Assembly: GCA_025716855.1 (NCBI GenBank)
Contig: JAIXMQ010000132.1
Location: 1-38,889, forward strand
Length of the DNA stretch: 38,889 nt
Direction of reading: 5' to 3'
From: Pilaira anomala
Lineage: Eukaryota > Mucoromycota > Mucoromycetes > Mucorales > Mucoraceae
The position numbers and the translations under genes were made by a program. Shown one piece after another: positions 12,496-24,386 of this stretch. The first letter of the stretch is position 1, and every line of letters starts with the position of its first letter. The notes under the pieces are model-generated. The model saw nothing but the letters and a program-made list of their open reading frames with translations, was not told the DNA's origin and ran no database searches.

Positions 12496-13571
12496 GATGT
12501 AAAACAGTGGTACCAGATACATTTATGGTATTACTATCTCAACGTCGTCGATGGATTAATTCTACTATTCACAATTTGATGGAACTCTTGTTCGTACACG
12601 ATTTATGTGGCACCTTTTGTTTCTCAATGCAATTTGTCATCTTTATGGAACTAGTTGGTACATTGGCTCTGCCTGCAGCTATTTCATTTACGATTTATTT
12701 AATTGTATTAGCCATTATGGGTAAACCTGCGCTTATTCCTTTAATCCTTTTGGCGTTAATTTTGGGTCTACCCGCCGTCTTGATTGTGATGACCAGTCGA
12801 AAGATTGTATATGTAGGCTGGATGCTTGTTTACTTGATTAGTTTACCTATTTGGAATTTTGTTTTACCTACCTATGCCTACTGGCATTTTGATGATTTTA
12901 GTTGGGGAGATACACGTAAAGTCGAAGGTGTCAAGGACACGAAGGGAGGTCATGCAGATAGAAGTGGTGAATTTGATAGTAGTGTGATCACGATGAAGAA
13001 ATGGAGTGAGTATGAAAAAGAAAGAAGGATCAGGGAAGCATTAGCAAATAACATGGAGATGCCAAGGTTTTTGGAAAGAGGAAGTGGATCATCCGTCATG
13101 GATATGTTTACGGCTAAACGGTATAGTAAAACAGGATCGGCTGGGTCGAATGATAGCGATGTACCTCTGACTCAAATGAGTCACGTACCAGCCGCATCGA
13201 ATAATAAAGTTACTTATCAACACACTCCTCAACTTAGACACTTTGAAGATGATGAAATTCAACAATTGGGAAGTAGCAGTAGTTATTATCATACGGGGCC
13301 TGGAGAACCTGAGATTCCGCTTACAACTTTGAATGAAAATGCTAATTATACCAGAGATCGCAATATCTATCATGCAGGGTTAGCTCATTCTACTGTTTAT
13401 AGTAATGATGAAGATGAAGATGAAGAAGCACACTATAATTACATCAATCATCAACCTGTTTGGTCGGATCCTGCCCCTCATCATCGTATCTTTGATAGTA
13501 ATAGTAGCGAAGAAGATGATATCAGATCTCCTTTTAACAAGAATATACCCTCTAATCATGACAGGCCTTAA
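9310..13571 (+). CDS. Chitin synthase, class IV (ScChs3-like)
   Basis: Processive beta-1,4-GlcNAc transferase of the plasma membrane. Five exons, 9310-9700, 9759-10338, 10443-11018, 11109-12416 and 12497-13571, give 1309 residues. A basic cytosolic N-terminus leads to a membrane segment ([19 protein letters not shown]) and an extracellular cytochrome-b5-like region ([20 protein letters not shown]). A second membrane hairpin follows near [17 protein letters not shown]. The catalytic domain has [44 protein letters not shown] at 928-930 and QRRRW at 967-971. Three to five C-terminal membrane helices and [10 protein letters not shown] follow; the latter and the overall plan are typical of class IV/division 2. 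The tail is Ser/Asp-rich. A decayed copy of its last exon lies 2.5 kb downstream. Confidence 0.95.
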
Positions 13572-13847
13572 TAGCAAAAATATAATAAAAAACCTTTTTT
13601 GTTTTAATTACATTTAATATAAGTATATAGTTTATATTTCAATGTAAAAAAGCAAAAAAAAAAAAAAAAAGAAAAGTGCTCAATTCTACAAAAAAATAGC
13701 CATATTGTATTAAATGATTTATTAACTTCTTGATTTATTTATTTTGGGCAAGCCATATAAATTTGTTACGAACGAAAGAGTAAGGTAATCCTATCAACTT
13801 ATATCCTGAGGTAATATTTAACTCGGGTGTTATTCTCTTTCTACTCT
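13572..13847. other. Chitin synthase 3' flank
   Basis: The AT-rich 3' UTR and flank hold TAATAAAA-like polyadenylation-type sequence shortly after the stop. No other feature is visible. Confidence 0.4.
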
Positions 13848-14396
13848 TCAATATCTCCATGACAGCCTTTTCATGAGTTCTTTACCCTTCCACGCAATTT
13901 CCATGAGGGGTAAAAAGTCAGCAGCAAATGTATCCACCGAAAGGAAAAGTTCAAGTTTTTGTGTTCTGACAACCCGAGTAATAAATCTACCAACAGGGTA
14001 ATCCAAGATCACAAGCTCTATTTCAAGTCCTAAAAAAAACTATATGAATTAAACATTTCCGTGCCACTACAATATTTTAGCTTACCCATCATTAGAAGTC
14101 CAATTGTTAAGAGGTTGTTGGCTTGATTAGGATTTGTTCTCGTTAGTTACACAATCCTTGCCCACTTCGCACGAGCCAAGTTCCTTATTACATACTTTAA
14201 GTAATATGTCTAATTTTGCCCCAGCGGCTTTTCTGGATCTTTTATCCAACGCTTCCAAATTTATTTCTTCGTTTCTATTTAATGCTACTACCACATTCAA
14301 TTTCTTTCCAAGCGTCGCCTTGACTCCTTTATCTTTGAAAAACCCTGTACACAAATAGCTAAACTTTATGCAGAGCATCTGCTTCAAAATAGTCAT
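13848..14396 (-). pseudogene. Relic copy 1 of a repeated protein family (C-terminal half)
   Basis: Read on the minus strand, 14396-14127 gives an open frame with RNEEINLEALDKRS and LGSCEVGKD. After a one-base shift the frame continues QANNLLTIGLLMMG, crosses an intact 56-bp GT..AG intron (14085-14030), and goes on through LEIELVILDYPVGRFITRVV and FLPLMEIAWKGKELM to a stop at 13848. A relic at 22330-24390 has matching blocks (YELEAVEVSNN; LELSNPLGRYVCVLRS), so both derive from one family. I have a recollection, unverified, of a large expanded family of such proteins of unknown function in Mucorales proteomes. The frameshift and the missing N-terminal half mark it as broken. Confidence 0.6.
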
Positions 14397-16119
14397 TTAA
14401 CGTCAATGTGTCTTCATAAAAAAAAAAATAGCTCTGAAGCACTCATTAATCTTTCACGAATTCACTTAAAAGTCGAATTCTGAAATAAGATCGTTCTTTT
14501 CTGGATATCATTGCCTAGAGGAACAATTCTCTGGTGTCTAAGGCTTTACAAAACAATGTTAGTTTTATTTCAAACAAACAACAAAAGCTTAAAAATACCT
14601 ATATCTGTAAATATCTTCAGAGAGCTCATAAGAGTTACTATGGTGTATCAGCTCTGAAAAAAAAAAATCATTTCACTAATAGAGAATGGCCTGCTTTTAA
14701 AAATGGTCTTGCTACTTTTTACGCGTTTTTAATTTACCTCAGTTTATTGGGTTTTGATTTCATATATCGGCTTCAAGTAGATCGCTAGATCTTGACAATT
14801 TATCGCCAGTTATATGCGTGAGTTTCCTCAAACCTCACGGAAGAAGCTTTTCTATTCCAAGCTGAGACAGAGTCAGTGTCTTGAAGCAAAAGAGCAATAC
14901 GTACTTTTGCTTCCCACCATACCATCGAAAAAAAAAAAGGGTTCTTAATATTAACAACTCATATTATACAAGCTTCAAAGTTGCCCATTTCTTGATACTA
15001 TTTCCTGTCGGAAGAGAAAAAAAGTAAAAGAAAGAAGAAAAAAAAGAAAAAAAAAGAAAAAAAAAGTGATTAATAAACCTGTTTTTTTGTGATGTAACTA
15101 TTAAATATGAATTTCATTCCCCTCCTTACGGGGTGAGGGATTAGGGTTGCGTGTTTCATGTTTCTCAGAGGACATGCTGTTCCGAAAGGGTAGATACAAT
15201 ATACTCCAACAACAAAAAAAGTCAATATATAGGTATGATGATATAAATGAACGATAGTTAATTTTGCAAAGATTAATGTTACATTGAAAACATGATACCG
15301 AACCTTAAGGTTGCTACCTTAAGTTTTATTCTTTCTTCCAAAAATAAGATAAGAACGTTTCTAGTTATTTTACTACATAATCTTTTACAATTTAAAATAA
15401 CATGCACAGCCTGGAATGCATCTTTGGAAAGTATTAATGGCGATATATTATATAATTTGAAAACATAATATATCAAGATATCTTTTATTATGACTTTTTT
15501 GAATGACTATTTTATTTCTACATATTCTGCTGCACCTAGTTACATATTATTAGCATTTTTATACGTTACATATAATGGCGAGTACTCGAATAAAATCCAA
15601 AAAAATAATTGTGTTTTGAAAAGAAATTAAATTAGAAAACCATAGCATTCGAAATGTCTCTTTGATTCAAAATTATAAACTTTTACCAACAGAAATAACC
15701 GTGAGAAGATGAAGACAAACTATTCCCGATTCACAGAACCCCAACATGCTAACACCAACTATTAGTCTCAAAACTGCAGAGAGCAACTTCAACTAATTTT
15801 CAATGTAACAAAATTAGAGATATAAAAAAAAATCAGTTGATAGGTTTAAGAAGAAACTCGTCTCTGTTGAAACCATAAGCAATGGTAAATTCACAAAAAT
15901 TAATTGTGATAATTTATTTATATTTATTTGTTTTAAAGTTATAAAGATCTGTCAATAAGAGCTATTTCTAATTAAAGAAAGAAAAATAATTTACGTACCG
16001 CAATCTGTAAGATTTTTATTAAAAGCATTAAAAAAATAATGGCTTGTTATTTTTTGAAAATAAGGTGTTTAAAAAAAAAAAAAGATAAGATAAGATAGAC
16101 TTTATTATTTATTATGCAG
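14397..16119. other. Gene-poor stretch between two relics
   Basis: AT-rich DNA with no gene I can support. A plus-strand 84-codon frame (14534-14788) is protein-like in places but unrecognised. A repeat shared with 22891-23340 occupies about 14770-14930. Upstream of the chitin synthase relic, around 15412-15430, there is only a faint resemblance to the parent's fourth exon. Confidence 0.5.
14770..14930. repeat. Dispersed repeat, copy A
   Basis: It contains one TCGCTAGATCTTGACAATTT unit (from 14782) and, further on, AAGCTGAGACAGAGTCAGTG followed by a CAAAAG..GTACTTTT block. The same two parts recur at 22891-22954 and 23281-23340, also next to a relic of the same protein family. It may be part of a transposable element or of that family's flanks. 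Confidence 0.55.
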
Positions 16120-17208
16120 GTGCAAGAACGGTCGTACCAGAAACATTTATTAAAAGTTACTGTTGTCTTAATGCCCTTAGATTAATTTTATTAACAGTTT
16201 TTTTTTATGACTTGTATGTGGCACGGGGGGTGGGGGGTTTATACAATTTGATGAAGGCTACTTTAGATACCTGCATTTTTTTTTAATGCAGCTTACGGGA
16301 AAAAAAACCTGTTTTTTTTTTTAATTCGTAGAACAAATCCCGCTTTTTGGCGGTTCAATCCTTGAATTCCAACTGCTGCTGTCATAACAAGTTAGTTGGA
16401 TGACTATTACTTGATTAATTTACCTATATGGAACTTTGTGTTACTTGCATTCACTCATTGATAATTTTAATTGGTGATTTATGTATATACACACATACAA
16501 ATCGATTAGAATATGCTAAGGGTGTACATTATAGATAAAAATGGATAGTTTGATCCTAATATGATTTCAATATAAAAAAAAAAATAAGTGGAGTGAGTAT
16601 ATAATGATAAAATTTACATAATAGTATGTGATGACTTTTTTTTTTCTTAAAAGAAGATATGGTTTGAAAATGCCACGTTTTCTTGGAAAGGCCGGGCGGG
16701 ATCATCAGTGATTGATTTATTTAGTTTTTGTTTGTAGTATTATAACGATATTTAGTAAAAAAAAAAAAATAGGGTCATCAGCTGGATCCAATGATTTGTA
16801 ACGTTTGTTGATTCAAATAGGGATGAATTCTGTACTTTGAACCAATTAATGACTTATAAGCTGAATTAGGATGGGACAAAATTTGTTACTTTGGCTTGAA
16901 TATCATAAAAAAAAGACGATGGATCGGTGGGACCCGATATCCTGCTTAGGATCTTTTTGTTAAAATTAAAGCTAATACGGTTGTAAAAAAGAAAGAAGAG
17001 AGATCTCGTGGTTATTCATCATGCGGCTTTAACTCATTCTGGTGATGATTCTGGGCAAGAAGAAGAATACAATTACATCAGTTATTTACTTGTTTGTTCT
17101 GATATTTGTTCTCCTAATTCATGTCTCAATGATAAATGCAGAAAAGAGAATAGTATTAAGCAAAAGAAAAAGTTGTCCTCTTATATGTCAATTATAATAG
17201 CGGATTAA
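16120..17208 (+). pseudogene. Decayed copy of the last chitin synthase exon
   Basis: About 1.09 kb collinear with exon 5 of the chitin synthase at 12497-13571 (1.075 kb). Matching anchors in order: AG then AGAACGGTCGTACCAGAAAC against AAACAGTGGTACCAGATAC; ATGTGGCAC; TTGATTAATTTACCTATATG against TTGATTAGTTTACCTATTTG; AAGTGGAGTGAGTAT; TTTCTTGGAAAGG; GGATCATCAGTGAT; and at the end a frame encoding HHAALTHS and EYNYIS against YHAGLAHS and HYNYIN. Similarity may continue into the 3' flank after the stop. QRRRW is destroyed and many stops and indels interrupt the frame. The splice acceptor is kept as GCAG. I see no convincing copies of exons 1-4 upstream. Confidence 0.85.
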
Positions 17209-18858
17209 TAAAGTATTTTTTTTTAATTACGTGTAATAAGGTGTTATATGTATTTTTCTTTAAAGAAAAAAGAAGGGCAAAGAAAAAAAAACGAGAGAGA
17301 GAGAGAAAATAACACCTGCTTTTTTATATACCATTCTATATCACTTCATATCTAATTATCTATCTTACTAGGTATCTTATAAATCTCTTGTTTTATTAAC
17401 GGGTAATAAGGACTTTAGTTTCTGCGGGATAGAGGGAAGGGGATCTATAATTACCGATCTTCTAAAAAAAAAAAAAATAGAGTGATTTTTATTTTGTGTC
17501 CGTTCTCGAATATCCTTTTGTATACCTTGTACACAAAATCAAGAAAATATAATGCACACACATAAAATGTATAACGTTACACTTTAGAAAAATGTCTGGT
17601 GATACTTTGATCCAATTTCCTAATTTTTTATATAATACACGTTTCAATAAAAAATTACTTGATATAATATTTTTTTCTAAACCTTTGCAAACAAAAATAC
17701 GTGTGGCAATAACAAAAAGTATTTGTATAATAAACCTATTGTTTTGAAGCTCATGGGATCCAAAAAAAAAAAAAAAAGTGTAAAAAAATTGCTGAGCAAA
17801 AATTGTTTTTCTCATCTCCAAAAAGTTTGATTTTGTGTTACTTTGGTCCTAAGAAATGAAGACTTCTCGTTCTTTTAAAAAAAAAAAAGCAGATCTTAGC
17901 GGATCAAAAAAAAAAAAAAAAAAAAATTATATATACACACATGGAAGATGCCAAAAAAAATTGAAACAATGAGTAAATGGATATAAATTATTTCACACTG
18001 AAGAGAAGGAAAGAGAGAGAGAGACCCCTGTTCCAAGGATTCTATAGGTGTGTTTATTACTTGTTAAAGAAAGAAAGACAGAAAGTACATGTAGTAGGTA
18101 ACCGAAAAAGTCATGCATTATATGGACGGTTAAGGCAATGACCCCATTTTGATTTTTCTCACACACCGCTTGTATACAATAAAGCTATTGTATAATATAT
18201 ATATTTCATTCAGTGAAACTAATATATATATACACTTCATGTGACACTTTATACACAAAATCGGATAATAAGAACGGGGGAAAAAAGAACCTTTTTTTTT
18301 TTATGCTCAAGCGATCAAAGAAAAAAAAAATGATTAGTCTAAAAAAAAAAAAAAAAAGAGGTTGATTGATAAAATAGTGAAGTAGAATGCCCCCCTTTTT
18401 TTTTAAGCTTTTTGCTATGAAAACAAAACATTCAACATAATACCTCCTACACACTTGTTTATATATACAATATGTACGCCATTTTTCCCACAAACACTAA
18501 AAAAAAAAAGTTTATGAATATTATACAATATTGGTGTAATCCTTGATCGCGGTTAAATCAGCTACTTTAATTCCCCTAATAGAAAAAAAGAAAGCGAAAT
18601 GGATGTAGCCGGTTTTGATCATCCGCTTTGTGTACTAATCAGACGATAGGGAAAACAAGATCAAATCAAACTTTTTTTATTATGGTATATATAAAGTGAT
18701 TTTTTAATTTTTTTTTTTTTTTTTTTTTTTATAACTCTTTTATATTATTCCTTTTTTTTTTTTTTTTTTTTCTGTACAATTTTTTAATTACAATTCTTTA
18801 AAAAAAAAAAAGGAGGGAAAAGGCAAAAAGAAAGTTTAAATTTTTTGTCCCTTAAAAA
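17209..18858. promoter_or_regulatory. Intergenic / PMA1 upstream region
   Basis: This 1.65-kb AT-rich stretch leads into PMA1. It has many A and T homopolymers, GA repeats (17292-17308, 18014-18026) and long T tracts at 18710-18731 and 18750-18770. The start-proximal 300 bp are the likely core promoter and 5' UTR. I can assign no specific factor site and see no gene; the long open frames here are low-complexity. Confidence 0.5.
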
Positions 18859-21837
18859 ATGTCATCATTTGAAGAGAAGAAGATGGTTGAGACAGTGTCT
18901 TATACCACAACGACCCATACCAGTGAAGAAAAGAAGAAGGAGGATGTACAATTTGAAGATCACGAACATGTTGAGCATGAAGATGAAATTTCACCCGAAC
19001 TCGAATTATTATTACACACTGATCACTCTACTGGTTTATCCTCGGCAGAAATTGCTGAACGTACTGAAAAGTTTGGATTAAATGAATTACCTGAAAAGAA
19101 ACAAAATCCAATCATCAAGTTCTTGTTATATTTTACTGGTCCCATCGCTTACTTGATTGAAATCGCTTGTATTATTGCTGGTATCGTTGGTAAGTGGCTT
19201 GATTTTGGTATCATCTTGGCTTTACTCTTGATCAATGCCTTGATTGGTTTTATTGAAGAAGCAAAGGCCGAATCTGCTTTGGATGCCTTACGTCAAACTT
19301 TGGCTCTCAAGACTCGTACCTGGAGAAACGGTGAATTGGTCGAGGTCAATGTAAAGGAATTAGTACCTGGTGATATTATCGTACTTCGTATTGGTGATAT
19401 TGTTCCTGCTGATGCTCATCTCTTAGGTCTTGGTGTCAATGGTGAAACTAACTTGACTGAATTATTAATCGATCAATCTGCTTTAACTGGTGAATCTTTA
19501 CCTGTTTCCAAGAAGAAGGGAAGTACTGTCTATTCTTCTAGTATTGTAAAGCAAGGTCAAAACTTGGCTATCGTTACAAAGACTGGTATCAATACTTTTA
19601 TTGGTCGTGCTGCTAATTTGATTGCCATCACTAATGAAGAAGGTCATTTCCAAAAGGTCATTGGTAAAATTGGTAACTTCTTAATTTGGTCTACTATTCT
19701 TCTTGTCTTGATTGTCTTGATCTTTAAGATGGTCTATTATCGTGGTCAACCTGATGGTGAATGGAAGAAGGTTCTTTCTCATTGTCTTGTATTAACTGTT
19801 GCTGCTATTCCTGTTGGTCTTCCTACTGTCATGTCTGTTACCATGGCTCTTGGTGCTAAGCAATTGGCTACTAAGCAAGTCATTGTAAAGCGTTTAACTG
19901 CTGTTGAAGAATTAGCCTCTGTCTCTGTCCTTTGTTCTGATAAGACTGGTACTTTAACCTTGAATGAATTGACTTTTGATGAACCTTGGTTGTCTGGAGA
20001 TTATACTGCTGATGATATTCTCTTGTACTCTTACTTGGCTGCTGAACCAGGAGCTAATGATCCTATTGAATTTGCTGTTCGTCGTGCTGCTGAAGGTTCT
20101 TTGGAAGTCCTCAAGACTCGTCCTCCCAAGTCTTTGGATGTCCCTGGTTATAAGGTCATTGCTTTCCAACCTTTCAATCCTACTACTAAGATGACTGAAG
20201 CTACTATTATGGACTTAACTACTCGCCAAACATTCCGTGTTGCTAAAGGTGCTCCTCCTGTTATCACCCGTCTTGCAGGTGGTAGTGATGAAGCTGTTAA
20301 TGCTGTAAATAACTTGGCTCGTCGTGGTCTTCGTGCACTTGGTGTTGCAAAGACTTTACCTGGTGATTTAAATACTTTCGAACTTGTTGGTATGATTTCA
20401 TTATTGGATCCTCCTCGTCCTGATTCTGCTGAAACTATCCGTGATTGTAATATTTTGGGTGTTGATGTCAAGATGATTACTGGTGATCAATTGATTATTG
20501 CAAAGGAAGTAGGTGCTCGTCTTGGTATGGGTCGTGTTATTTTGGATGCCAATCATTTAGTAGATCCTTCCAAGTCTGAAGAAGAAATCACTGAACATTG
20601 TCGTCGTGCTGATGGTTTTGCTCATGTTATTCCTGAACACAAGTTCCGTGTAGTTGAATTGCTTCAAAACAAGGGGTTCCTTGTAGGTATGACTGGTGAT
20701 GGTGTAAATGATGCTCCTGCTTTGAAGAAGGCAAATGTAGGTATTGCTGTAGAAGGATGTACTGATGCTGCACGTTCTGCTTCCGATATTGTTTTGCTTG
20801 CTCCTGGTCTTTCCACTATCATTGATGGTATCAAGACTTCTCGTGCTATTTTCCAACGTCTTCGTTCTTATGCTCTTTATCGTATTACCTCTACTATTCA
20901 TTTCTTGATCTTCATGTTTATTGTTACCATGGTACATAACTGGAACATGCCTGCTATTTTGTTGATTATGATTTGTGTCTTGGTGAGTTTAAATTGTTTG
21001 ATTACTTTTTTATACATTGATTAATTTTATTTCTATTAGAACGATGCTGCTACTTTAGTTATTGCCGTTGATAATACTGAAATCTCTGAACGTCCTGATA
21101 AATGGAGAATTGGTCAATTACTTACAATGTCATTTGTACTAGCTATGATGCTTTGTGCCCTTTCCTTTGCTCATTTCTATATTGCTCGTGACGTTTTCAA
21201 GGTTCATGACTATGAGTTACACACTATCATGTACTTGCACATTTCTTCAGGTAAAAAAATATACATATTTACACATGCTCACACACACACACACACACAG
21301 AGAGAGAGAAATTAACACTTATTTACAGCTCCTCATTTCGTCATTTTCTCTACTCGTGTTCCCGGTTACTGGTACAAGAACGTTCCTCATTGGATCTTTA
21401 CTGTTTGTATTTTGGGTACACAAGTACTTGCATTGTTCTTGGCTGTTTATGGTGTCTTTGGTGAAAAGGAAGAAATTAGAGGTATTGGATACGGATGGGG
21501 TTTTGCTATTCTTGGTATTTCTCTTGTATACTTTATGATTATGGATGTAGTCAAGGTCTGGCTTTTCAAAAAATGGAACTTTGAGCTCACTGCCAAATTA
21601 TCTCCTACTCCTGGTCGTAAAGCTAAATTGGCTGATCGTATTCAACATGAAGCTAGAAGACATCGTTTGGAAAGTACTTGGAAAAAGATTCAAGAGTAAG
21701 TGTGACAGAAAAAAAAAAATTAAATTAATTACTATGTGACTAACAACTTTTTTTTTTTTTTTTTTTTTTTTTAATCATTTAGTCCTTGTGAAGCTCAACA
21801 AATCATTGCTGCTTTCAAAACTGCTGCAGCAAAATAG
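18859..21837 (+). CDS. PMA1: Plasma-membrane H+-ATPase (P-type IIIA)
   Basis: Electrogenic proton pump that energises nutrient uptake at the plasma membrane. Exons 18859-20982, 21040-21250, 21329-21695 and 21783-21837 give 918 residues, the same length as yeast Pma1. An acidic, Thr-rich N-terminus is followed by membrane segments (LLYFTGPIAYLIEIACIIAG). The actuator loop has TGES (about 210-213). The phosphorylation site CSDKTGTLT has Asp361; KGAPPVI lies in the nucleotide-binding domain; and the hinge is TGDGVNDAPAL (about 613-621). The C-terminal membrane helices include the VIAVDNTEISERPDKW region. Codons are strongly biased to GGT, GCT, ACT and AAG, fitting high expression and unlike the neighbouring genes. 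The last exon codes only 18 residues of the regulatory tail, which lacks an obvious Ser-Thr pair. Confidence 0.97.
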
Positions 21838-22329
21838 AAGCACTTTTTTATAAATCACGTTCTCATTTTCGAAAAAAAAAAAATCCCCACACACAAAAAA
21901 AAAAAAAAAAGAAAAAAAAAAGACATATTACTTTCTCTTTTTCCCGTTTATCTACTTAATATATTATTACATTTTTTTTATACTACTTACTTAAACTATT
22001 ACTGGATTTCTCCACTGTCTTTTGAAAAAGAAAAAAAAAATGAGATGCATTGAGAACAAATTTTTTTTTTAAAAAAAAAAGCCATTACTTTTTTGATTTG
22101 AAAATAAATTTAGATATAATACAATAGAGAGGAGAAATAAAGTGAGTACAATTAAAGTTTTTATTTAAAAAAAAATCCGTGGATTTGTAAACAAAGTGAA
22201 GAGAGAGTTTTGTAAAAAGTGCGCCCAATGCTAAATGTTACATTTCTTCTTTTTTGATTACTATTTTACTAATTATATATTGAAAAAGAAACAGTATAAG
22301 GCTCACCTTCTCCTGATTTAGAAGACATA
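21838..22329. other. PMA1 3' flank
   Basis: AT-rich DNA with several A and T tracts (21870-21922, 22029-22080). It holds the PMA1 3' UTR. No gene is visible. Confidence 0.5.
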
Positions 22330-24386
22330 ATTGAGTCCAATTGCGACTCCATCATCATTTTTGGCAATACAGACTTGTTCTACTAAAGGAACCATTCTCT
22401 TTTCTTTATCGAGGGGAGAAAAATTTCCTTGGTACTTCTCAGAACACATACATATCTTCCCAAAGGATTGCTCAACTCCAAGGAAGTTACCTTCATCCCT
22501 ATTTAATATAATTATTTAAGTAAGTTTAACAAATAAAAAGCATGGGAGGGGGTTCTTCTTGCCTGCTATAAACATTCCTATAGTTTTGAGCTTGTTCTGC
22601 TGCTTTGGATTACTACGTACGATGTTTCAATAGCATCAATTTCAGAAGTTTTCCAAGTTTAATAGATTCAGCATTCAATTCTTTCGTATGTTCTAATAAA
22701 TTATTACTGACTTCGACAGCTTCCAATTCGTACCTGTCACATGAAAACTTGTAGTTAGGAATTTCAGCAGCACACTCTCGCTCCTCCATAACTTCTTCGG
22801 CAGCTATCTCTTTCTTATTGTTTTCAATTGAGCAGAACGTACTTCTTCATATCTTATGTATCTGCATGACCTTTTTTGGACGTCCGTATGTCGCTAAGTC
22901 TTGAACATTTATTGTCAGTATACCGCTAAGCCGTGACCATTCATCGCTAGTTTATCGCCATTTCCAGACGGGGTTCTACACACCCCAGAAGAGACTACCG
23001 TATTACCAAGTATTTCTTTTAAAACAGGAGTGAAGCTAACCTGGATGAGCTGTCAGAGACATTGGACAAGAATGAGGAGCAGTAGTACTCACTAATAATT
23101 AATAAAAAGTTAGTGTTGTATTATACAGATAAATATAAAGGTGGGGTTGGGGTTTATCTTTAAGAGTGCTGCCTTGCCGTTTGTTTTGTCTAGGGGGGTA
23201 TTAGCGGCTCTTATGTCTCCTTCAAGTAGGCCACCAATATTTGATAGTCTAATAACAGTTCAGGAAAAGCTTCACAAACCCCAAGCTGAGAGAGACAGAG
23301 TTAGTGTTTAAAACAAAAGCACAATGTACTTTTAAAGTATTTTTTTTTCCTTGTAAATCGCATAAAGAATTAAAGTTAAACAATAGCTTTCCTGTAACTG
23401 TGAGTTAAACTCTGACAACAAAAAGCATGTAATATAAACATAGCTGATTAAAATATTTACTTATTATATAACTTCAAAGAGTATAAATTGAGCAAAAAAA
23501 AAACGGGGGGGGGGGGGCTTCAATATCTATACCACAAAATGATTAAATAATCAATTTTAATTAAAAGAAAAAAAAAACTTGTATAGAAATACCAAGGAAG
23601 CTGTAATGTAATTTCATACATTTACATTCAGATCCGGATCCAGATCTTCTTGGAAGACGACCACATTTTCCATTTTCTGAAAATATAACGCTTCAAAATA
23701 TTTAGAAAGAACATTTGTTGATTTTTAAAATCAATTTAGATTTATTAGACATATGAATCACTTCCTTAAAATAAAACTACTAATATATCTTACCATTGAC
23801 AACATATGTTATGCATGTTTCAAAGATGTTACTTCCTTGGTAAAATCTCTTGTTTGAACCCGATACTGTGAGAGCGATGACCGCCACAGGTCTGTCAGTC
23901 ATTGGTAATGAATAGGTCTGCAGCCTGTTGCAACGTCATCTTTAGCCAATAATGGCCTCTGTCAGTAATCGGATTGATTATACCAAAACGTTGAAATGAT
24001 TGAATATTTCATGAATAACCGCAGTCTTAGGTGTATCATTTAAAAAATTAACCACTTCTGTTGGAAAACTAACATCATTACTGTTCTCGACGCATTTACT
24101 TCTAATCTCATCAATTTCTGCTACTGAGAACACACTATTCCAGTTTTCATCGTCAATATCCAATATTAGAGAGCAAGAAGGACTAATTAAAAAAAAAATT
24201 AAATGTGCAGTTCTAACTAACATACGTATAACTTACTGCCCCCAATTTAGCTTCTTAGTGAAGCCCTGCATCACTTCTTCGACAAATTGTCCGGAAGAGA
24301 GTCTCCACATTTTATCTTTTTCTATTCGATTGTACATCTTGTTTACTTCCTCTTGGTATCCGAGGTGACATTGCTTTCCTGTGCAG

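Noticed and set aside
15120..15160. GGATTAGGGTTG stretch as telomere-like sequence
   Set aside because: Only one TTAGGG-like unit, no array.
16340..16360. GTTCAATCC resembling a tRNA B box
   Set aside because: No matching A box or acceptor stem nearby, and the site lies inside the chitin synthase relic.
18206..18493. 95-codon minus-strand frame upstream of PMA1
   Set aside because: Phe/Lys-rich translation of A/T tracts; no coding signature.
23505..23518. Poly-G run as a possible G-quadruplex
   Set aside because: A single 13-base G run next to an A tract; no set of separated G blocks.
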